A stretch of 64,000 nucleotides of DNA from Hymenobacter actinosclerus (lineage in GTDB: Bacteria; Bacteroidota; Bacteroidia; Cytophagales; Hymenobacteraceae): positions 1 to 64,000 of the forward strand of contig NZ_FOHS01000002.1 of assembly GCF_900111515.1 (NCBI RefSeq). The letters are read 5' to 3'. Of this stretch, positions 52,019 to 62,281 are shown piece by piece (positions within the stretch are counted from its first letter, which is position 1; every line of letters begins with the position of its first letter). The notes under the pieces are model-generated. The model searched no databases. It saw only the letters and a program-made list of their open reading frames with translations, and had not been told where the DNA came from. The translations under genes were made by a program, and so were the position numbers.

Positions 52019-53374
52019 ATGAAAATAGTTGTACAACTTGTTGCCGGTCTGTTGCTGACTTCTGCCACCGCGCAGGCCCAGTGGGTAGCCCAGCCATTCA
52101 ACTTCGCGCAGCCGCTGGCCGCGGCCGTTTACACCGATGCCGTGGATACCAACACGGCCTGGGCAATGTCGAGCGCCCTGCTGGCTCCCAATTCAGCCAA
52201 CGTGCGCACCAACCAGGTGGCGCTTACACTGGATGGGGGCAAAACCTGGACGGTAAGAAACGTAACCGGGGTAGCCAGCACCGAAACGCTCACCAGCATT
52301 TCGGCCATTAGTGCTTCCACCGCCTGGGTATCCACCTTCCGCACTGCCAGCGGTGGCGGTCGGGTGCTGAAAACTACCGATGGGGGAGTAACCTGGGTGG
52401 TGCAGTCTACGGCCGTAATGTTCAGCGAGGCCGATAGTTACCCCAATACGGTTCATTTTTTCGATGCCACCAATGGCATGGTTATGGGTGACGTGGACGG
52501 CCGCAACGGTGGTGGCCTGGAAATCTATTATACCTCCGACGGAGGCACCACCTGGACCCGCTCGGCCAAAGTGCCCACCGGCAGCACCGATGAATACGGT
52601 ACCTATTATCCGCCCGCCGCAGTGGGCAACTCCATCTGGTTTCCCAACAACGAGGGCGACATCTTCCGCTCGAAAGACCGGGGCGTAACCTGGCAGGTGA
52701 CCAAGCAGGTGGGCAACACCGATAACCCGGTGGGCAGCATTGCTTTCCGCGACGAGCTGAACGGGCTGGCAGTGGTACCCTCGGCCGATGACGCCCAGCA
52801 CCAGCTCTTCAGCAGTGCCGACGGCGGCGCCACCTGGACCCAGCTCGCCTACACCGGCCCGCTGCACGGCTTTGGCCTGGTGCGGGTACCCGGCAACGGC
52901 AACTACCTGTCGGTGGGCCTCGACCTGGGCAATAGCGACCAGGGCTCATCGTACAGCCAGGACAACGGCAAGACCTGGATTAAGATCGAGAGCGAAATCG
53001 ACCATTTATTTGTAGATGCGGCCAGCCCCACGGCCGTGTGGAGCGGGAACATAACGGCTACCGGAACGGGAGCCAATAAGCTAGCCAGCACTGTGCTGGG
53101 CGCGCGCGGAGCCACCCTGGTACTGGGTGCCAGCCTCAGCCCCAACCCCAGTACCAACGGTCAGTTCCGGGTGCAGTGGCCCACCTCGGCCCACACCGGA
53201 GCCGCCACGCTTACGGTGTTCGATGCGCTGGGCCGCCAGGTGCAGCGTCGTGCCCTCGATGCCTCGCGCGGAGCCGAAATTCTGCTCGACCTGAGCGCCG
53301 AGAAAGCCGGTATCTACCAGGTGAAGCTGGAGTCGCGTAACGGCGTGAGCCAGCTGCGGGCGCAGGTGCAGTAA
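52019..53374 (+). CDS. Secreted BNR-repeat protein with C-terminal sorting domain
   Basis: A 451-residue protein with signal peptide MKIVVQLVAGLLLTSATAQA. At least six BNR/Asp-box motifs follow (DGGKTW, TDGGVTW, SDGGTTW, KDRGVTW, ADGGATW, QDNGKTW), giving a beta-propeller of sialidase/VPS10 type without visible catalytic residues. The last ~80 residues (LSPNPSTNGQFRVQW, LTVFDALGRQV, AGIYQVKLES) form a type IX secretion sorting domain. The protein is therefore likely exported to the cell surface or medium. Ligand unknown. Confidence 0.9.
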   Translation: MKIVVQLVAGLLLTSATAQAQWVAQPFNFAQPLAAAVYTDAVDTNTAWAMSSALLAPNSANVRTNQVALTLDGGKTWTVRNVTGVASTETLTSISAISASTAWVSTFRTASGGGRVLKTTDGGVTWVVQSTAVMFSEADSYPNTVHFFDATNGMVMGDVDGRNGGGLEIYYTSDGGTTWTRSAKVPTGSTDEYGTYYPPAAVGNSIWFPNNEGDIFRSKDRGVTWQVTKQVGNTDNPVGSIAFRDELNGLAVVPSADDAQHQLFSSADGGATWTQLAYTGPLHGFGLVRVPGNGNYLSVGLDLGNSDQGSSYSQDNGKTWIKIESEIDHLFVDAASPTAVWSGNITATGTGANKLASTVLGARGATLVLGASLSPNPSTNGQFRVQWPTSAHTGAATLTVFDALGRQVQRRALDASRGAEILLDLSAEKAGIYQVKLESRNGVSQLRAQVQ

Positions 53375-53393
53375 TAAGGGCTTAACGCTATTG

Positions 53394-53431
53394 AAAAGCC
53401 TGGTTTCCGCCCCCGGAAGCCAGGCTTTTTT
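53394..53431 (+). terminator. Hairpin terminator
   Basis: AAAAGCCTGGTTTCC pairs with GGAAGCCAGGCTTTTTT (one mismatch) around CGCCCC-type loop, ending the gene at 52019-53374. Confidence 0.92.
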
Positions 53432-53490
53432 GTGCCCCGTATGACCAGGCAAAACCGGCCCCGGCGCTGGCAAAAACCGGATTTTTTCGG

Positions 53491-53498
53491 TATCTTTG
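53491..53498 (+). promoter_or_regulatory. Candidate -7 element for gyrB
   Basis: TATCTTTG matches TAnnTTTG, 39 bp before the gyrB ATG at 53537. Confidence 0.5.
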
Positions 53499-53521
53499 CC
53501 TACTTACGCACTCCGCGCTGA

Positions 53522-55525
<2,004 letters not shown>

Positions 55526-55581
55526 TTTTTAAACTGTTAGCCATTAGCTGAGAGCTGTTAGCTTTCGTTCTGGTATTCATG

Positions 55582-55617
55582 AAAAAAGCGCCGGCCCATT
55601 ACGGGCCGGCGCTTTTT
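55582..55617 (+). terminator. Hairpin terminator of gyrB
   Basis: AAAAAGCGCCGGCCC and GGGCCGGCGCTTTTT around ATTAC, 57 bp past the gyrB stop. Confidence 0.94.
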
Positions 55618-55641
55618 GTTGGTGCCGGTCTGGCGGTAAGA

Positions 55642-55746
55642 AAGAACGTCATCCCGAGCGAAGCGAAGAATCTCCCGGGCTGATGTTGTCAGTTTATGCT
55701 GACGACTTCACGCGAGATTCTTCGCTTCGCTCGGAATGACGTTCTT
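55642..55746. repeat. Long inverted repeat, GTCATCCCGAGC/GTCATTCCGAGC family
   Basis: AAGAACGTCATCCCGAGCGA plus AGCGAAGAATCTC forms the left arm; the right arm is GAGATTCTTCGCTTCGCTCG plus GAATGACGTTCTT, with two mismatches. It lies between convergent gyrB and rsgA. Confidence 0.92.
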
Positions 55747-55758
55747 CCAGCTAACAGC

Positions 55759-56685
55759 TCACCGCCGGTTGTCGTCGGCCTGTTGCATGCTCAGGTAGCT
55801 GTCGTAGCGGGGCAGGGCAATGCGGCCCTTGTCGACGGCTTCGCGCACGGCGCAGCCGGGCTCGTGCAGGTGCTGGCAGTTGTGGTAGCGGCACTGGTTC
55901 AGCAGGGCGCGCATTTCGGGGAAGTAGTGGGCCAGCTCGCCGGCTTTCATATCCACGAGGCCCAGCTCCTTGATGCCGGGTGTGTCGATGAGGTAGGTGC
56001 CGGGGCGCACTTCGAGCATTTCGGCGAAGGTGGTGGTGTGCACGCCCTTGTCGGAGAACTGGCTGATTTCGGCCGTTTTCAGGTCGAGGTCGGGCACCAG
56101 GGCGTTGATGAGCGTGCTTTTGCCCACGCCCGAGTGGCCCGAGAGCAGCGACACCCGGCCGTCGAGCAGGGCATCGACGTCGGCCAGGCCCTCGCCGGTG
56201 TGGGCCGAGCAGCGCAGGCCGGGGTAGCCCAGGCTTTCGTAAAGCTGCTGAATCTGGCCTAGGTAGTCGTTGAGGTCATCGTCGTAGAGGTCGGCCTTAT
56301 TGAAGAGCAGCCGCACGGGAATGTGGTAGGCCTCGGCCGTTACCAGAAACCGGTCGATGAAGCCAAACGAAGTGGCCGGCGAGGCCAGCGTAACCACCAG
56401 CAGGGCCTGATCGAGGTTGGCGGCCACGATGTGGGCGTGCTCGGTTTTGTGCACCGAGCGGCGGATGATGTAGTTGCGGCGCGGCGCGATGTGGTGAATC
56501 ACGCCCGCGCCTTCGGTCTGCTCCTCCACCGTAAATTCCACCTCATCGCCCACGGCCAGCGGGTTGCTCACTTTCAGGCCCTGGTTCTTGAACTTGCCCC
56601 GCAGCCGGCAATGGTGGAACTGCCCGGTGCTGATTTCGCGCACCACGTACCACGAGCCCGTCGATCTAACAATAATTCCGGTCAT
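55759..56685 (-). CDS. rsgA: Ribosome small subunit-dependent GTPase RsgA
   Basis: A 308-residue circularly permuted GTPase that helps late maturation of the 30S subunit. The order of motifs is family-typical: an OB-fold start (GIIVRSTGSWYVVREI), then G4 (LLFNKADLYDDD), G1 (LLSGHSGVGKSTLINAL), G2 (GVHTTTFAEM) and G3 (LIDTPGIKELGL). The C-terminal zinc knuckle has CRYHNCQHLHEPGCAV. Start chosen at ATG 56683-56685. Confidence 0.97.
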   Translation of the reverse strand: MTGIIVRSTGSWYVVREISTGQFHHCRLRGKFKNQGLKVSNPLAVGDEVEFTVEEQTEGAGVIHHIAPRRNYIIRRSVHKTEHAHIVAANLDQALLVVTLASPATSFGFIDRFLVTAEAYHIPVRLLFNKADLYDDDLNDYLGQIQQLYESLGYPGLRCSAHTGEGLADVDALLDGRVSLLSGHSGVGKSTLINALVPDLDLKTAEISQFSDKGVHTTTFAEMLEVRPGTYLIDTPGIKELGLVDMKAGELAHYFPEMRALLNQCRYHNCQHLHEPGCAVREAVDKGRIALPRYDSYLSMQQADDNRR

Positions 56686-56689
56686 GAAA

Positions 56690-56850
56690 GCGGTGAATGA
56701 GTGACTCAGTGAATGAGTGAAAGGGTTCGAGAACGACAAAGATACTGTCCTCCTGAGCTTGCGAAGGACCTATACACAAGCCATTATCTGGTGTTGGCTT
56801 CCGTATAGGTCCTTCGCTCCGCGGATGTCAGATGAAGGAGGGCAGGTAAA
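56690..56850. repeat. GTGAATGA-type short repeats and a degenerate inverted repeat
   Basis: GTGAATGAGTGACTCAGTGA and related units just upstream of rsgA are followed by a GTCATCCTGAGC-family inverted repeat at 56745-56831 whose outer ends have decayed (CTGTCCTCCTGAGCTTGCGA left, a CGCTCCGCGGATGTCAG right end). Complementary TCATTCACCGAG units at 56857-56890 form the 3' end of the next gene. Confidence 0.75.
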
Positions 56851-56851
56851 A

Positions 56852-58120
56852 TTACTCATTCACCGAGTCGCTCATTGGCTCATTCACCGCTACCCAGCGC
56901 ATAATTTTGCTTGTAGCGCCGCTGTGGTCGTGCACGTAGTCGAGGCTGAGGTCCTGTACCTGTAGGCGGGCTTCTTCGCGGTAATAGAGCAAGCCGAAAG
57001 CCTTGAGCAGCTCGTCGGCCGAATTCACCGGGAAGGCGCAATGCAGCTCCACCAGGTCCTGGGCCTCCTGAAACTTGTGGTAGGTAGGGCCGAAAAACAG
57101 GGGCAGGCCGAAGGCGGCGGCCTCCAGCGTGTTGTGCAGGCCCTTACCGAAGGCCCCGCCGATGTAGGCAAAATGGCCGAAGCGGTAGAGCGAGTTCAGC
57201 AGGCCCACGTTGTCGATGAGCAGGAGCCGGGCCTGGGCCACGGTTGCGGCCTCGGCCTGCGAGTAGCGCACCACCAGGCCGGGCAGCGCGGCCTCTACCC
57301 GGCGCAGGCTGGCTTCGTTGATTTCGTGGGGCGCCACGATAAAGCGCATCTCCTGCTGGTACTGCTGCAATAAAGGCGCGAGGATGGCCAGGTCTTCGGG
57401 CCAGCTGCTGCCCACAATCAGCACCGGGCACCAGTCTTCGGTAAACGCCTCAACCAGGGGCAGGGAGCGGGGCGGGGCCAGGGCCGTGCGCACCACCGTA
57501 TCGAAGCGGGTGTCGCCGGCCACGCTCACCTGGTTCAGGCCGGCGCCGCGCAGCAGCTCGGCCGAGGCCTGGTTTTGGGTGAAAATGTGCGTGAAGGAAC
57601 CCAGAATACGGCGAAAAAATCTGCCCCAGGGCTGGAAGAATACCTGCTCGGGCCGGAAGATGGCCGACACGCAGATAGCCGGAATATCCCGGCGCTGCAA
57701 TTCCCGCAGAAAGTAATGCCAGAACTCGTACTTCACGAACACGGCCAGGCGGGGCCGCACCGCATCGAGGAAGGCGCGGGCATTGGCGGCCGTATCGAGC
57801 GGGAGGTAGAACACGTAGTCGGCGCCGGGCCAGTTGTGGCGCACCTCGTAGCCCGAGGGCGAGAAGAACGTGAGCACCAGCTTGTGGCCGGGATACTCGG
57901 CGCGGTAGGCCTCCATCAGCGGCCGGCCCTGCTCGAATTCGCCCAGCGAGGCGCAGTGAAACCACACGCGCGGGGCGGTTTCGTGGCGCAGTTCCCCCTG
58001 GATGCGGCCCAGCAGCCCGCGCCGCCCGGCCGTCCAGGCGGCGGCCTTGGGCACAAGCGGGCTCAGCAGCCGCAGCAGCAGGGCATACAAACGCAGGCCG
58101 AAGGAATACAGTAAGCGCAA
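56852..58120 (-). CDS. waaA: 3-deoxy-D-manno-octulosonic acid (Kdo) transferase
   Basis: A 422-residue GT-B glycosyltransferase that adds Kdo to lipid A on the inner membrane. It has an N-terminal anchor (LRLYALLLRLLSPL), then RVWFHCASLGEFEQGRPLME (the family's catalytic Glu), KLVLTFFSPSGYEV, VFVKYEFWHYFLREL, IVGSSWPEDL, RFIVAPHEI and AYIGGAFGKGLHNTLEAA. No ATG fits the start; a TTG at 58118-58120 gives the expected length. The last codons (EPMSDSVNE) and stop are encoded by the TCATTCACCGAG-type repeat, so the tail is repeat-derived. Confidence 0.93.
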   Translation of the reverse strand: MRLLYSFGLRLYALLLRLLSPLVPKAAAWTAGRRGLLGRIQGELRHETAPRVWFHCASLGEFEQGRPLMEAYRAEYPGHKLVLTFFSPSGYEVRHNWPGADYVFYLPLDTAANARAFLDAVRPRLAVFVKYEFWHYFLRELQRRDIPAICVSAIFRPEQVFFQPWGRFFRRILGSFTHIFTQNQASAELLRGAGLNQVSVAGDTRFDTVVRTALAPPRSLPLVEAFTEDWCPVLIVGSSWPEDLAILAPLLQQYQQEMRFIVAPHEINEASLRRVEAALPGLVVRYSQAEAATVAQARLLLIDNVGLLNSLYRFGHFAYIGGAFGKGLHNTLEAAAFGLPLFFGPTYHKFQEAQDLVELHCAFPVNSADELLKAFGLLYYREEARLQVQDLSLDYVHDHSGATSKIMRWVAVNEPMSDSVNE

Positions 58121-58351
58121 GACGAAGGAAAGGAGGCAAACAAATCAGGCAGCGCGAGGCGGCCCACTACAAAAGTACGCCCTTCGCCCCACTATCAAGC
58201 AAAAAGCCCCCACCCAACCGGATGGAGGCTTCTACCTGGAGAAGTGAGATGGTGAAATGGTGAGATGGTGAATTTGACGTTTTGAGGGCCTATATGCGCC
58301 ATTTGCGCCGGCAGGTCTTTCGAACATCAAACGCACTATCTCACCACCGCA

Positions 58352-58990
58352 CTATTTCACCGTTTGCTTGCCGAGGTAGCTGGCAACGCCCTCGCGGGTG
58401 GCCTGCATGGCCTCTTTGCCTTCCTCCCAGTTGGCGGGGCACACTTCGCCCTTCTCCTCGAAGTACTGCAAAGCGTCCACCATGCGCATGGCTTCGTCGA
58501 TGCTGCGGCCCAGCGGGCCGTCGTTTACCACCTGGTGGCGCACGATGCCGTCTTTGTCAATCAGGAACAGGCCGCGGTAGGCCAGGGGCGAGCCGATGAA
58601 GGTCATTTCGCCGGCTTCGTTGTAATCGTAGTGGCCGCCGAGCACGTCGTAGTTGGAGGCAATGGTTTTGGTAGCGTCGGCCACCAGCGGGTAGGTTACG
58701 CCCTCGATGCCGCCATTGTCGCGAGGCGTTTGCAGCCAGGCGAAGTGCGAGAAGTGCGTATCGGTCGAGCAGCCCACTACGGCTACACCTTTGGCTTCGA
58801 AATCGGCCAGCCGGTCTTCAAAGGCGATGATTTCGGTAGGGCAAACGAAGGTGAAGTCGGCGGGGTAGAAGTAGAAAATGACGTGCTTCTTGCCCAAATA
58901 CCGGTCGAGGGAGAAATCCTCCTCGAACTCGCCATCGATAACGGCGGTGGCTTTGAAAGAAGGAGCGCGTTTACCAACGAGAACTGCCAT
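58352..58990 (-). CDS. Typical 2-Cys peroxiredoxin
   Basis: A 212-residue AhpC/Prx1-type peroxiredoxin that reduces peroxides. The peroxidatic Cys is in FYPADFTFVCPTEIIAFEDR (residue ~50) and the resolving Cys in EKGEVCPANWEEG (~180). GSPLAYRGLFLIDKDG and ALQYFEEKG are typical. Length and motifs fit the cytosolic dimer-to-decamer class. A Fur/PerR-type gene lies 128 bp upstream on the same strand, pointing to peroxide- or metal-dependent control. A near-palindrome TTGTGATT...AATTACAA at 58993-59022 may be an operator. Confidence 0.96.
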   Translation of the reverse strand: MAVLVGKRAPSFKATAVIDGEFEEDFSLDRYLGKKHVIFYFYPADFTFVCPTEIIAFEDRLADFEAKGVAVVGCSTDTHFSHFAWLQTPRDNGGIEGVTYPLVADATKTIASNYDVLGGHYDYNEAGEMTFIGSPLAYRGLFLIDKDGIVRHQVVNDGPLGRSIDEAMRMVDALQYFEEKGEVCPANWEEGKEAMQATREGVASYLGKQTVK

Positions 58991-59118
58991 GTTTTGTGAT
59001 TAAGGTTGAATGTGAATTACAAGAAAATCGGACCCGTAAGCCCGTACGTTGACTGCCACCCGAATTGGGCGGCAAGTCAAAAAAAGTCGTTTGAAAAGAC
59101 CCGCGCCGGCACCAGCCG

Positions 59119-59604
59119 TCAGGCCGACTGCTGGGCCGAATCGGCGGTGGGCGGGTCGGCCACGCGGCTGCCGGTTACGTGCAGCGAGAAGGAGTGGGCC
59201 TGGAAGCCCGGCAACCCTTTGGCCGCAAAAAAGCCCCGGATGAGCTCATCCAGCTGCGGGTCGCAGTAGTCGATGATTTCCTGCGTATCGGCGCATACCA
59301 AGTGGTGATGCTCGGTGCAGTCGGCGTCGTAGCGGCGGCGCGAGCCCTCGGCTGAGGCCACCCGGCGGGTAAGGCCGGCCGCCACGAACGAATCGAGCGC
59401 CTTGTACACGGTGCCCAGCGAAACCGACGGCAGCTGCCCCGTAACGCGTTGGTGCACCTGCTCGGCCGTGGGGTGGCCGGGCAGCACCAGCAGACTCTCC
59501 AGAATCAGGAGCCGCTGGCGGGTGGCCCGCAACCCAGCCTCGGCCAGTTGCTGCTGGAGTTGCTCGGGCGTGGGAGCCGGTTGATGATGGGGGTGAATGG
59601 ACAC
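59119..59604 (-). CDS. Fur/PerR family metalloregulator
   Basis: A 161-residue Fur-superfamily repressor. The DNA-binding half has LRATRQRLLILESLL, HPTAEQVHQRV and SVSLGTVYKALDSFV. The metal half has DADCTEHHHLVCADTQEIID (His-rich site) and FQAHSFSLHVTG. The C-terminal structural CxxC zinc site of many Fur proteins is not seen. The gene lies upstream of the peroxiredoxin on the same strand, which favours a PerR-like peroxide response over iron uptake control, but the exact class cannot be fixed. A Fur-box-like palindrome overlaps its promoter. Confidence 0.9.
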   Translation of the reverse strand: MSIHPHHQPAPTPEQLQQQLAEAGLRATRQRLLILESLLVLPGHPTAEQVHQRVTGQLPSVSLGTVYKALDSFVAAGLTRRVASAEGSRRRYDADCTEHHHLVCADTQEIIDYCDPQLDELIRGFFAAKGLPGFQAHSFSLHVTGSRVADPPTADSAQQSA

Positions 59605-59605
59605 A

Positions 59606-59631
59606 GATAAGAATGATTCTCCGCAAAGATA
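59606..59631 (-). promoter_or_regulatory. Fur-box-like palindrome and -7 element
   Basis: GATAAGAATGATTCTC (59606-59621) resembles a Fur/PerR inverted repeat and lies 2 bp before the start of the regulator. On the minus strand TATCTTTG (59631-59624) is an exact -7 consensus. The likely transcription start falls in the palindrome, suggesting autorepression. Confidence 0.5.
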
Positions 59632-59716
59632 GAGCTATAAGCGTTGCGAAGGGAAAATTGTTTCATCTGCGGGGGTAATGGGGTGATGGGGTAATAAGGT
59701 GAGGAGGGAATGTAGT

Positions 59717-59869
59717 GTCATTGCGAGCGAAGCGAAGCAATCCGGGGGAGCAACGTGCTGAGCCTCGTAATGCGTCAGGTCCTGGCGTCAGTGCTGGCGT
59801 TAGAGACTTTGCGCTTCTCGGGGCTTGTCATTTTGTACAAACGGATTGCTTCGCTCCGCTCGCAATGAC
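59717..59869. repeat. Long inverted repeat, GTCATTGCGAGC family
   Basis: GTCATTGCGAGCGAAGCGAA plus GCAATCCG forms the left arm; the right arm at 59842-59869 is its complement with one mismatch (CGGATTGCTTCGCTCCGCTC...). The ~95-base spacer is unique sequence. A decayed copy is at 21737-21892. Confidence 0.92.
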
Positions 59870-59921
59870 CCGTCTCTTTTCCCGCCCCATCACTCCATCC
59901 CCCCATCACCTCCTCACCCAA

Positions 59922-60701
59922 TTACCGCCCCTTGAACTCCGCCGGGCGCTTTTCCACAAAGGCGGCCATGCCTTCCTTCTGGTCTTCGGAGGCGAAGGTC
60001 ATGTAGAAGTTCTTGCGCTCGAAGTGCAGGCCCTCATCCAGGTGGGTTTCAAAAGCGCGGTTGACGGATTCCTTGGCCAGGCGGGCCGCTACCGGCGACA
60101 TTTTGGCGATGCTCGCAGCCAGCCGGAAAGCTTCCTCCAGGTACTGGCCCACGGGCACCACGCGGTTCACGAGGCCGTGGCGGGCCGCTTCGTCGGCGCT
60201 CATGGGCTCGCCGGTGAGCACCATTTCCATGGCCCGCGCCTTACCAATGGCGCGCGTCAGGCGCTGGGTGCCGCCCGCGCCCGGCATTGTGCCAATGCGG
60301 ATTTCCGGCTGCCCGAACCTGGCCGTTTCCGAAGCCACAATCATGTCGCAGGTCATGCACAGCTCGCAGCCGCCGCCCAGCGCAAAGCCCGACACGGCCG
60401 CTATCAGCGGTTTGGTGGTGCGCCGGATCTGGTCCCAGATGCTGAACTGGTCAATCAGCAGCATGTCGATGGCCGTGCGGCCGGCCATCTGCTTGATGTC
60501 GGCGCCGGCGGCGAAGGCCCGCTCGTTGCCCGTGAGCACGATAACGCGCACCTCGGGGTCCTGGTCGAGCTGCTGGAGGGCGGCGGCCACTTCCTGCATC
60601 AGTTGCAGGTTGAGGGCGTTGAGCTCCTTGGGCCGGTTGAGCTGAATCAGGGCCACCTGGGGCCGCGCCTGGGGCGTTACGAGAATGAATTCGGGAGTCA
60701 T
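59922..60701 (-). CDS. Enoyl-CoA hydratase/isomerase
   Basis: A 259-residue crotonase-fold enzyme, most like short-chain enoyl-CoA hydratase (fatty acid beta-oxidation). It has NRPKELNALNLQLMQEV, the oxyanion segment AFAAGADIKQM, and KPLIAAVSGFALGGGCELCM with the two catalytic Glu regions (GGCELCM and QPEIRIGTMPGAGGTQRLTR). Both Glu residues are present, so hydratase activity is likely. ATG at 60699-60701. Confidence 0.94.
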   Translation of the reverse strand: MTPEFILVTPQARPQVALIQLNRPKELNALNLQLMQEVAAALQQLDQDPEVRVIVLTGNERAFAAGADIKQMAGRTAIDMLLIDQFSIWDQIRRTTKPLIAAVSGFALGGGCELCMTCDMIVASETARFGQPEIRIGTMPGAGGTQRLTRAIGKARAMEMVLTGEPMSADEAARHGLVNRVVPVGQYLEEAFRLAASIAKMSPVAARLAKESVNRAFETHLDEGLHFERKNFYMTFASEDQKEGMAAFVEKRPAEFKGR

Positions 60702-60738
60702 AAGGAAAGATTCTGGAGTACTAACAAGGGCAAATATA

Positions 60739-60839
60739 CTGTCATCCTGAGCGGAGCGAAGGACCTTCTTACGGTGACACAGACGCTACAACAACTCGTG
60801 CTACCGTAAGTAGGTCCTTCGCTGCGCTCAGGATGACAG
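60739..60839. repeat. Long inverted repeat, GTCATCCTGAGC family
   Basis: CTGTCATCCTGAGCGGAGCG plus AAGGACCTTCTTACGGT pairs with ACCGTAAGTAGGTCCTTCGC and the following bases to 60839, with small mismatches. It lies between two minus-strand genes. Confidence 0.9.
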
Positions 60840-60865
60840 GCGCTTCTCCGGTTTTTTACTTCCTC

Positions 60866-62134
60866 TTACCCCGCCCGGCACACGAACTGGAACGTCTGGC
60901 GGGTGCGCTGTTCCAGCAGCAGCTCGCGGCCGGCCGTGAGGCGTTGCAGGCTGGCAGTGTCGTAGTTTTTGATGGTGTAGAGCTCCAGGCCGGTATTGTA
61001 ATGGATGGTGAACTGCCCGCGCAGCCGCGCCAGCAGCTGTTCGAGGCGGTCGGGCAGAAAATCCAGGCACACCGAGAAGCTGATGGCCGAGTTCTGCATG
61101 AGCCGGATTTTCAGCCGCACCTGGGCCAGCACTCCAAAAATAACCTCCAGGTTTTCCTCCGAAATAAAGTCCAGCTCCTTCGACTCGAAGGACACCAGGC
61201 ACTGGTCGGTTTTGCGGATGAGGGCGGGCACCAGCAGCCCGTGGCGGCAGTCGTGGATGCGCGTGCCCTCGGCCGTGGGGGCCAGAAACGACTTCACCAG
61301 CAGCGGAATACCGCGCACGGCCAGCGGCTTGATGGTTTTGGGGTGAATGACCGAGGCCCCATAGTAGGCCATTTCGATGGTTTCCTGGTAGCTGATTTCC
61401 GGGTAACGCACTGTATCGGGGAAGATTTTGGGGTCGGCGTTCAGCAAACCGGCCACGTCTTTCCAGATGGTAACCGACTCGGCCCCCAGGCAGTAGGCGA
61501 GAATGGCGGCCGTAAAGTCGGAGCCCTCACGGCCCAGCGTGGTGGTGAGGCCGCCGGCCGTGCCGCCGATAAAACCCTGCGTCACCACCGGCGGACCCTG
61601 CGTCAGTTCCGCCAGCGGCAAAGCGGCCTGCAATGCGGCTTCGGTGGCGGACCAGTCGAGGCGGCCCTCGCGCCAGGTTTCGTCGGTGCGGATAAGCGGG
61701 CGGCAGTCGAGCCAGCGGGCCCGCAGAAACGCGGCCACAATGCGCGTGGCCAGCAGCTCGCCGAAGCTTACCACTTGGTCGTAATGCTGGTCCAGACCAG
61801 AAGGAGCAACGTTGGCGGCGGCAACCAGCCGGCTTTCCAGTTCGCCCAGCAACTCCCGCAGCAACTCGGCCGCTGGCAGGCCCAATTCGGTTGCCACGGC
61901 CGCGTGGAAACTGCTCAGTGCCCCCAGCTCGGTGGCGTAGGGCTGGCCGGTGTGGGCCAGTTGCAACAGGGCCTCCAGGGCGTTGGTGGTTTTGCCCATC
62001 GCCGATACCACTACTACCAGCGGGCCCGGCCGGCCGTGCTCGGCCACAATGCGGCCCAGGTTGCGAATAGCGGCGGCGTCCTTCACCGAGGCCCCGCCAA
62101 ATTTGTAAACTTTCAGCTGACTCAACTCGTGCAT
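60866..62134 (-). CDS. lysC: Aspartate kinase (monofunctional)
   Basis: A 422-residue enzyme that phosphorylates aspartate, the first step to lysine, threonine and methionine. The kinase domain has LKVYKFGGASVKD at the N-terminus, VVVVSAMGKTTNAL, FIGGTAGGLTTTLGREGSDF (catalytic region) and MAYYGASVIHPKTIKPL. A C-terminal ACT-like regulatory region follows from about residue 300 (MQNSAISFSVCLD). Length matches the single-function enzyme; no homoserine dehydrogenase part is fused. Start chosen at ATG 62132-62134. A TACATTTG -7-like element (62147-62140 on the minus strand) almost touches the start, which would give a very short leader. Confidence 0.94.
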   Translation of the reverse strand: MHELSQLKVYKFGGASVKDAAAIRNLGRIVAEHGRPGPLVVVVSAMGKTTNALEALLQLAHTGQPYATELGALSSFHAAVATELGLPAAELLRELLGELESRLVAAANVAPSGLDQHYDQVVSFGELLATRIVAAFLRARWLDCRPLIRTDETWREGRLDWSATEAALQAALPLAELTQGPPVVTQGFIGGTAGGLTTTLGREGSDFTAAILAYCLGAESVTIWKDVAGLLNADPKIFPDTVRYPEISYQETIEMAYYGASVIHPKTIKPLAVRGIPLLVKSFLAPTAEGTRIHDCRHGLLVPALIRKTDQCLVSFESKELDFISEENLEVIFGVLAQVRLKIRLMQNSAISFSVCLDFLPDRLEQLLARLRGQFTIHYNTGLELYTIKNYDTASLQRLTAGRELLLEQRTRQTFQFVCRAG

Positions 62135-62236
62135 GGGCCCAAATGTAGGGCCGAAGCGCGGCTTCGCGCCCGCCCGCCCCGCCAATGCCGCCGCGAAAAG
62201 CCGAGCGAAGATTCGCTTTGGCCGGCCCGAATTGGT

Positions 62237-62244
62237 TACTTTTG
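62237..62244 (+). promoter_or_regulatory. Candidate -7 element for fbp
   Basis: TACTTTTG matches TAnnTTTG, 37 bp before the fbp ATG; a TTTG lies about 16-17 bp upstream of it, slightly closer than the usual -33 spacing. Confidence 0.45.
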
Positions 62245-62281
62245 AGCTTTCCCCCCGAATCTCATCTTCCCACATCTTCTA

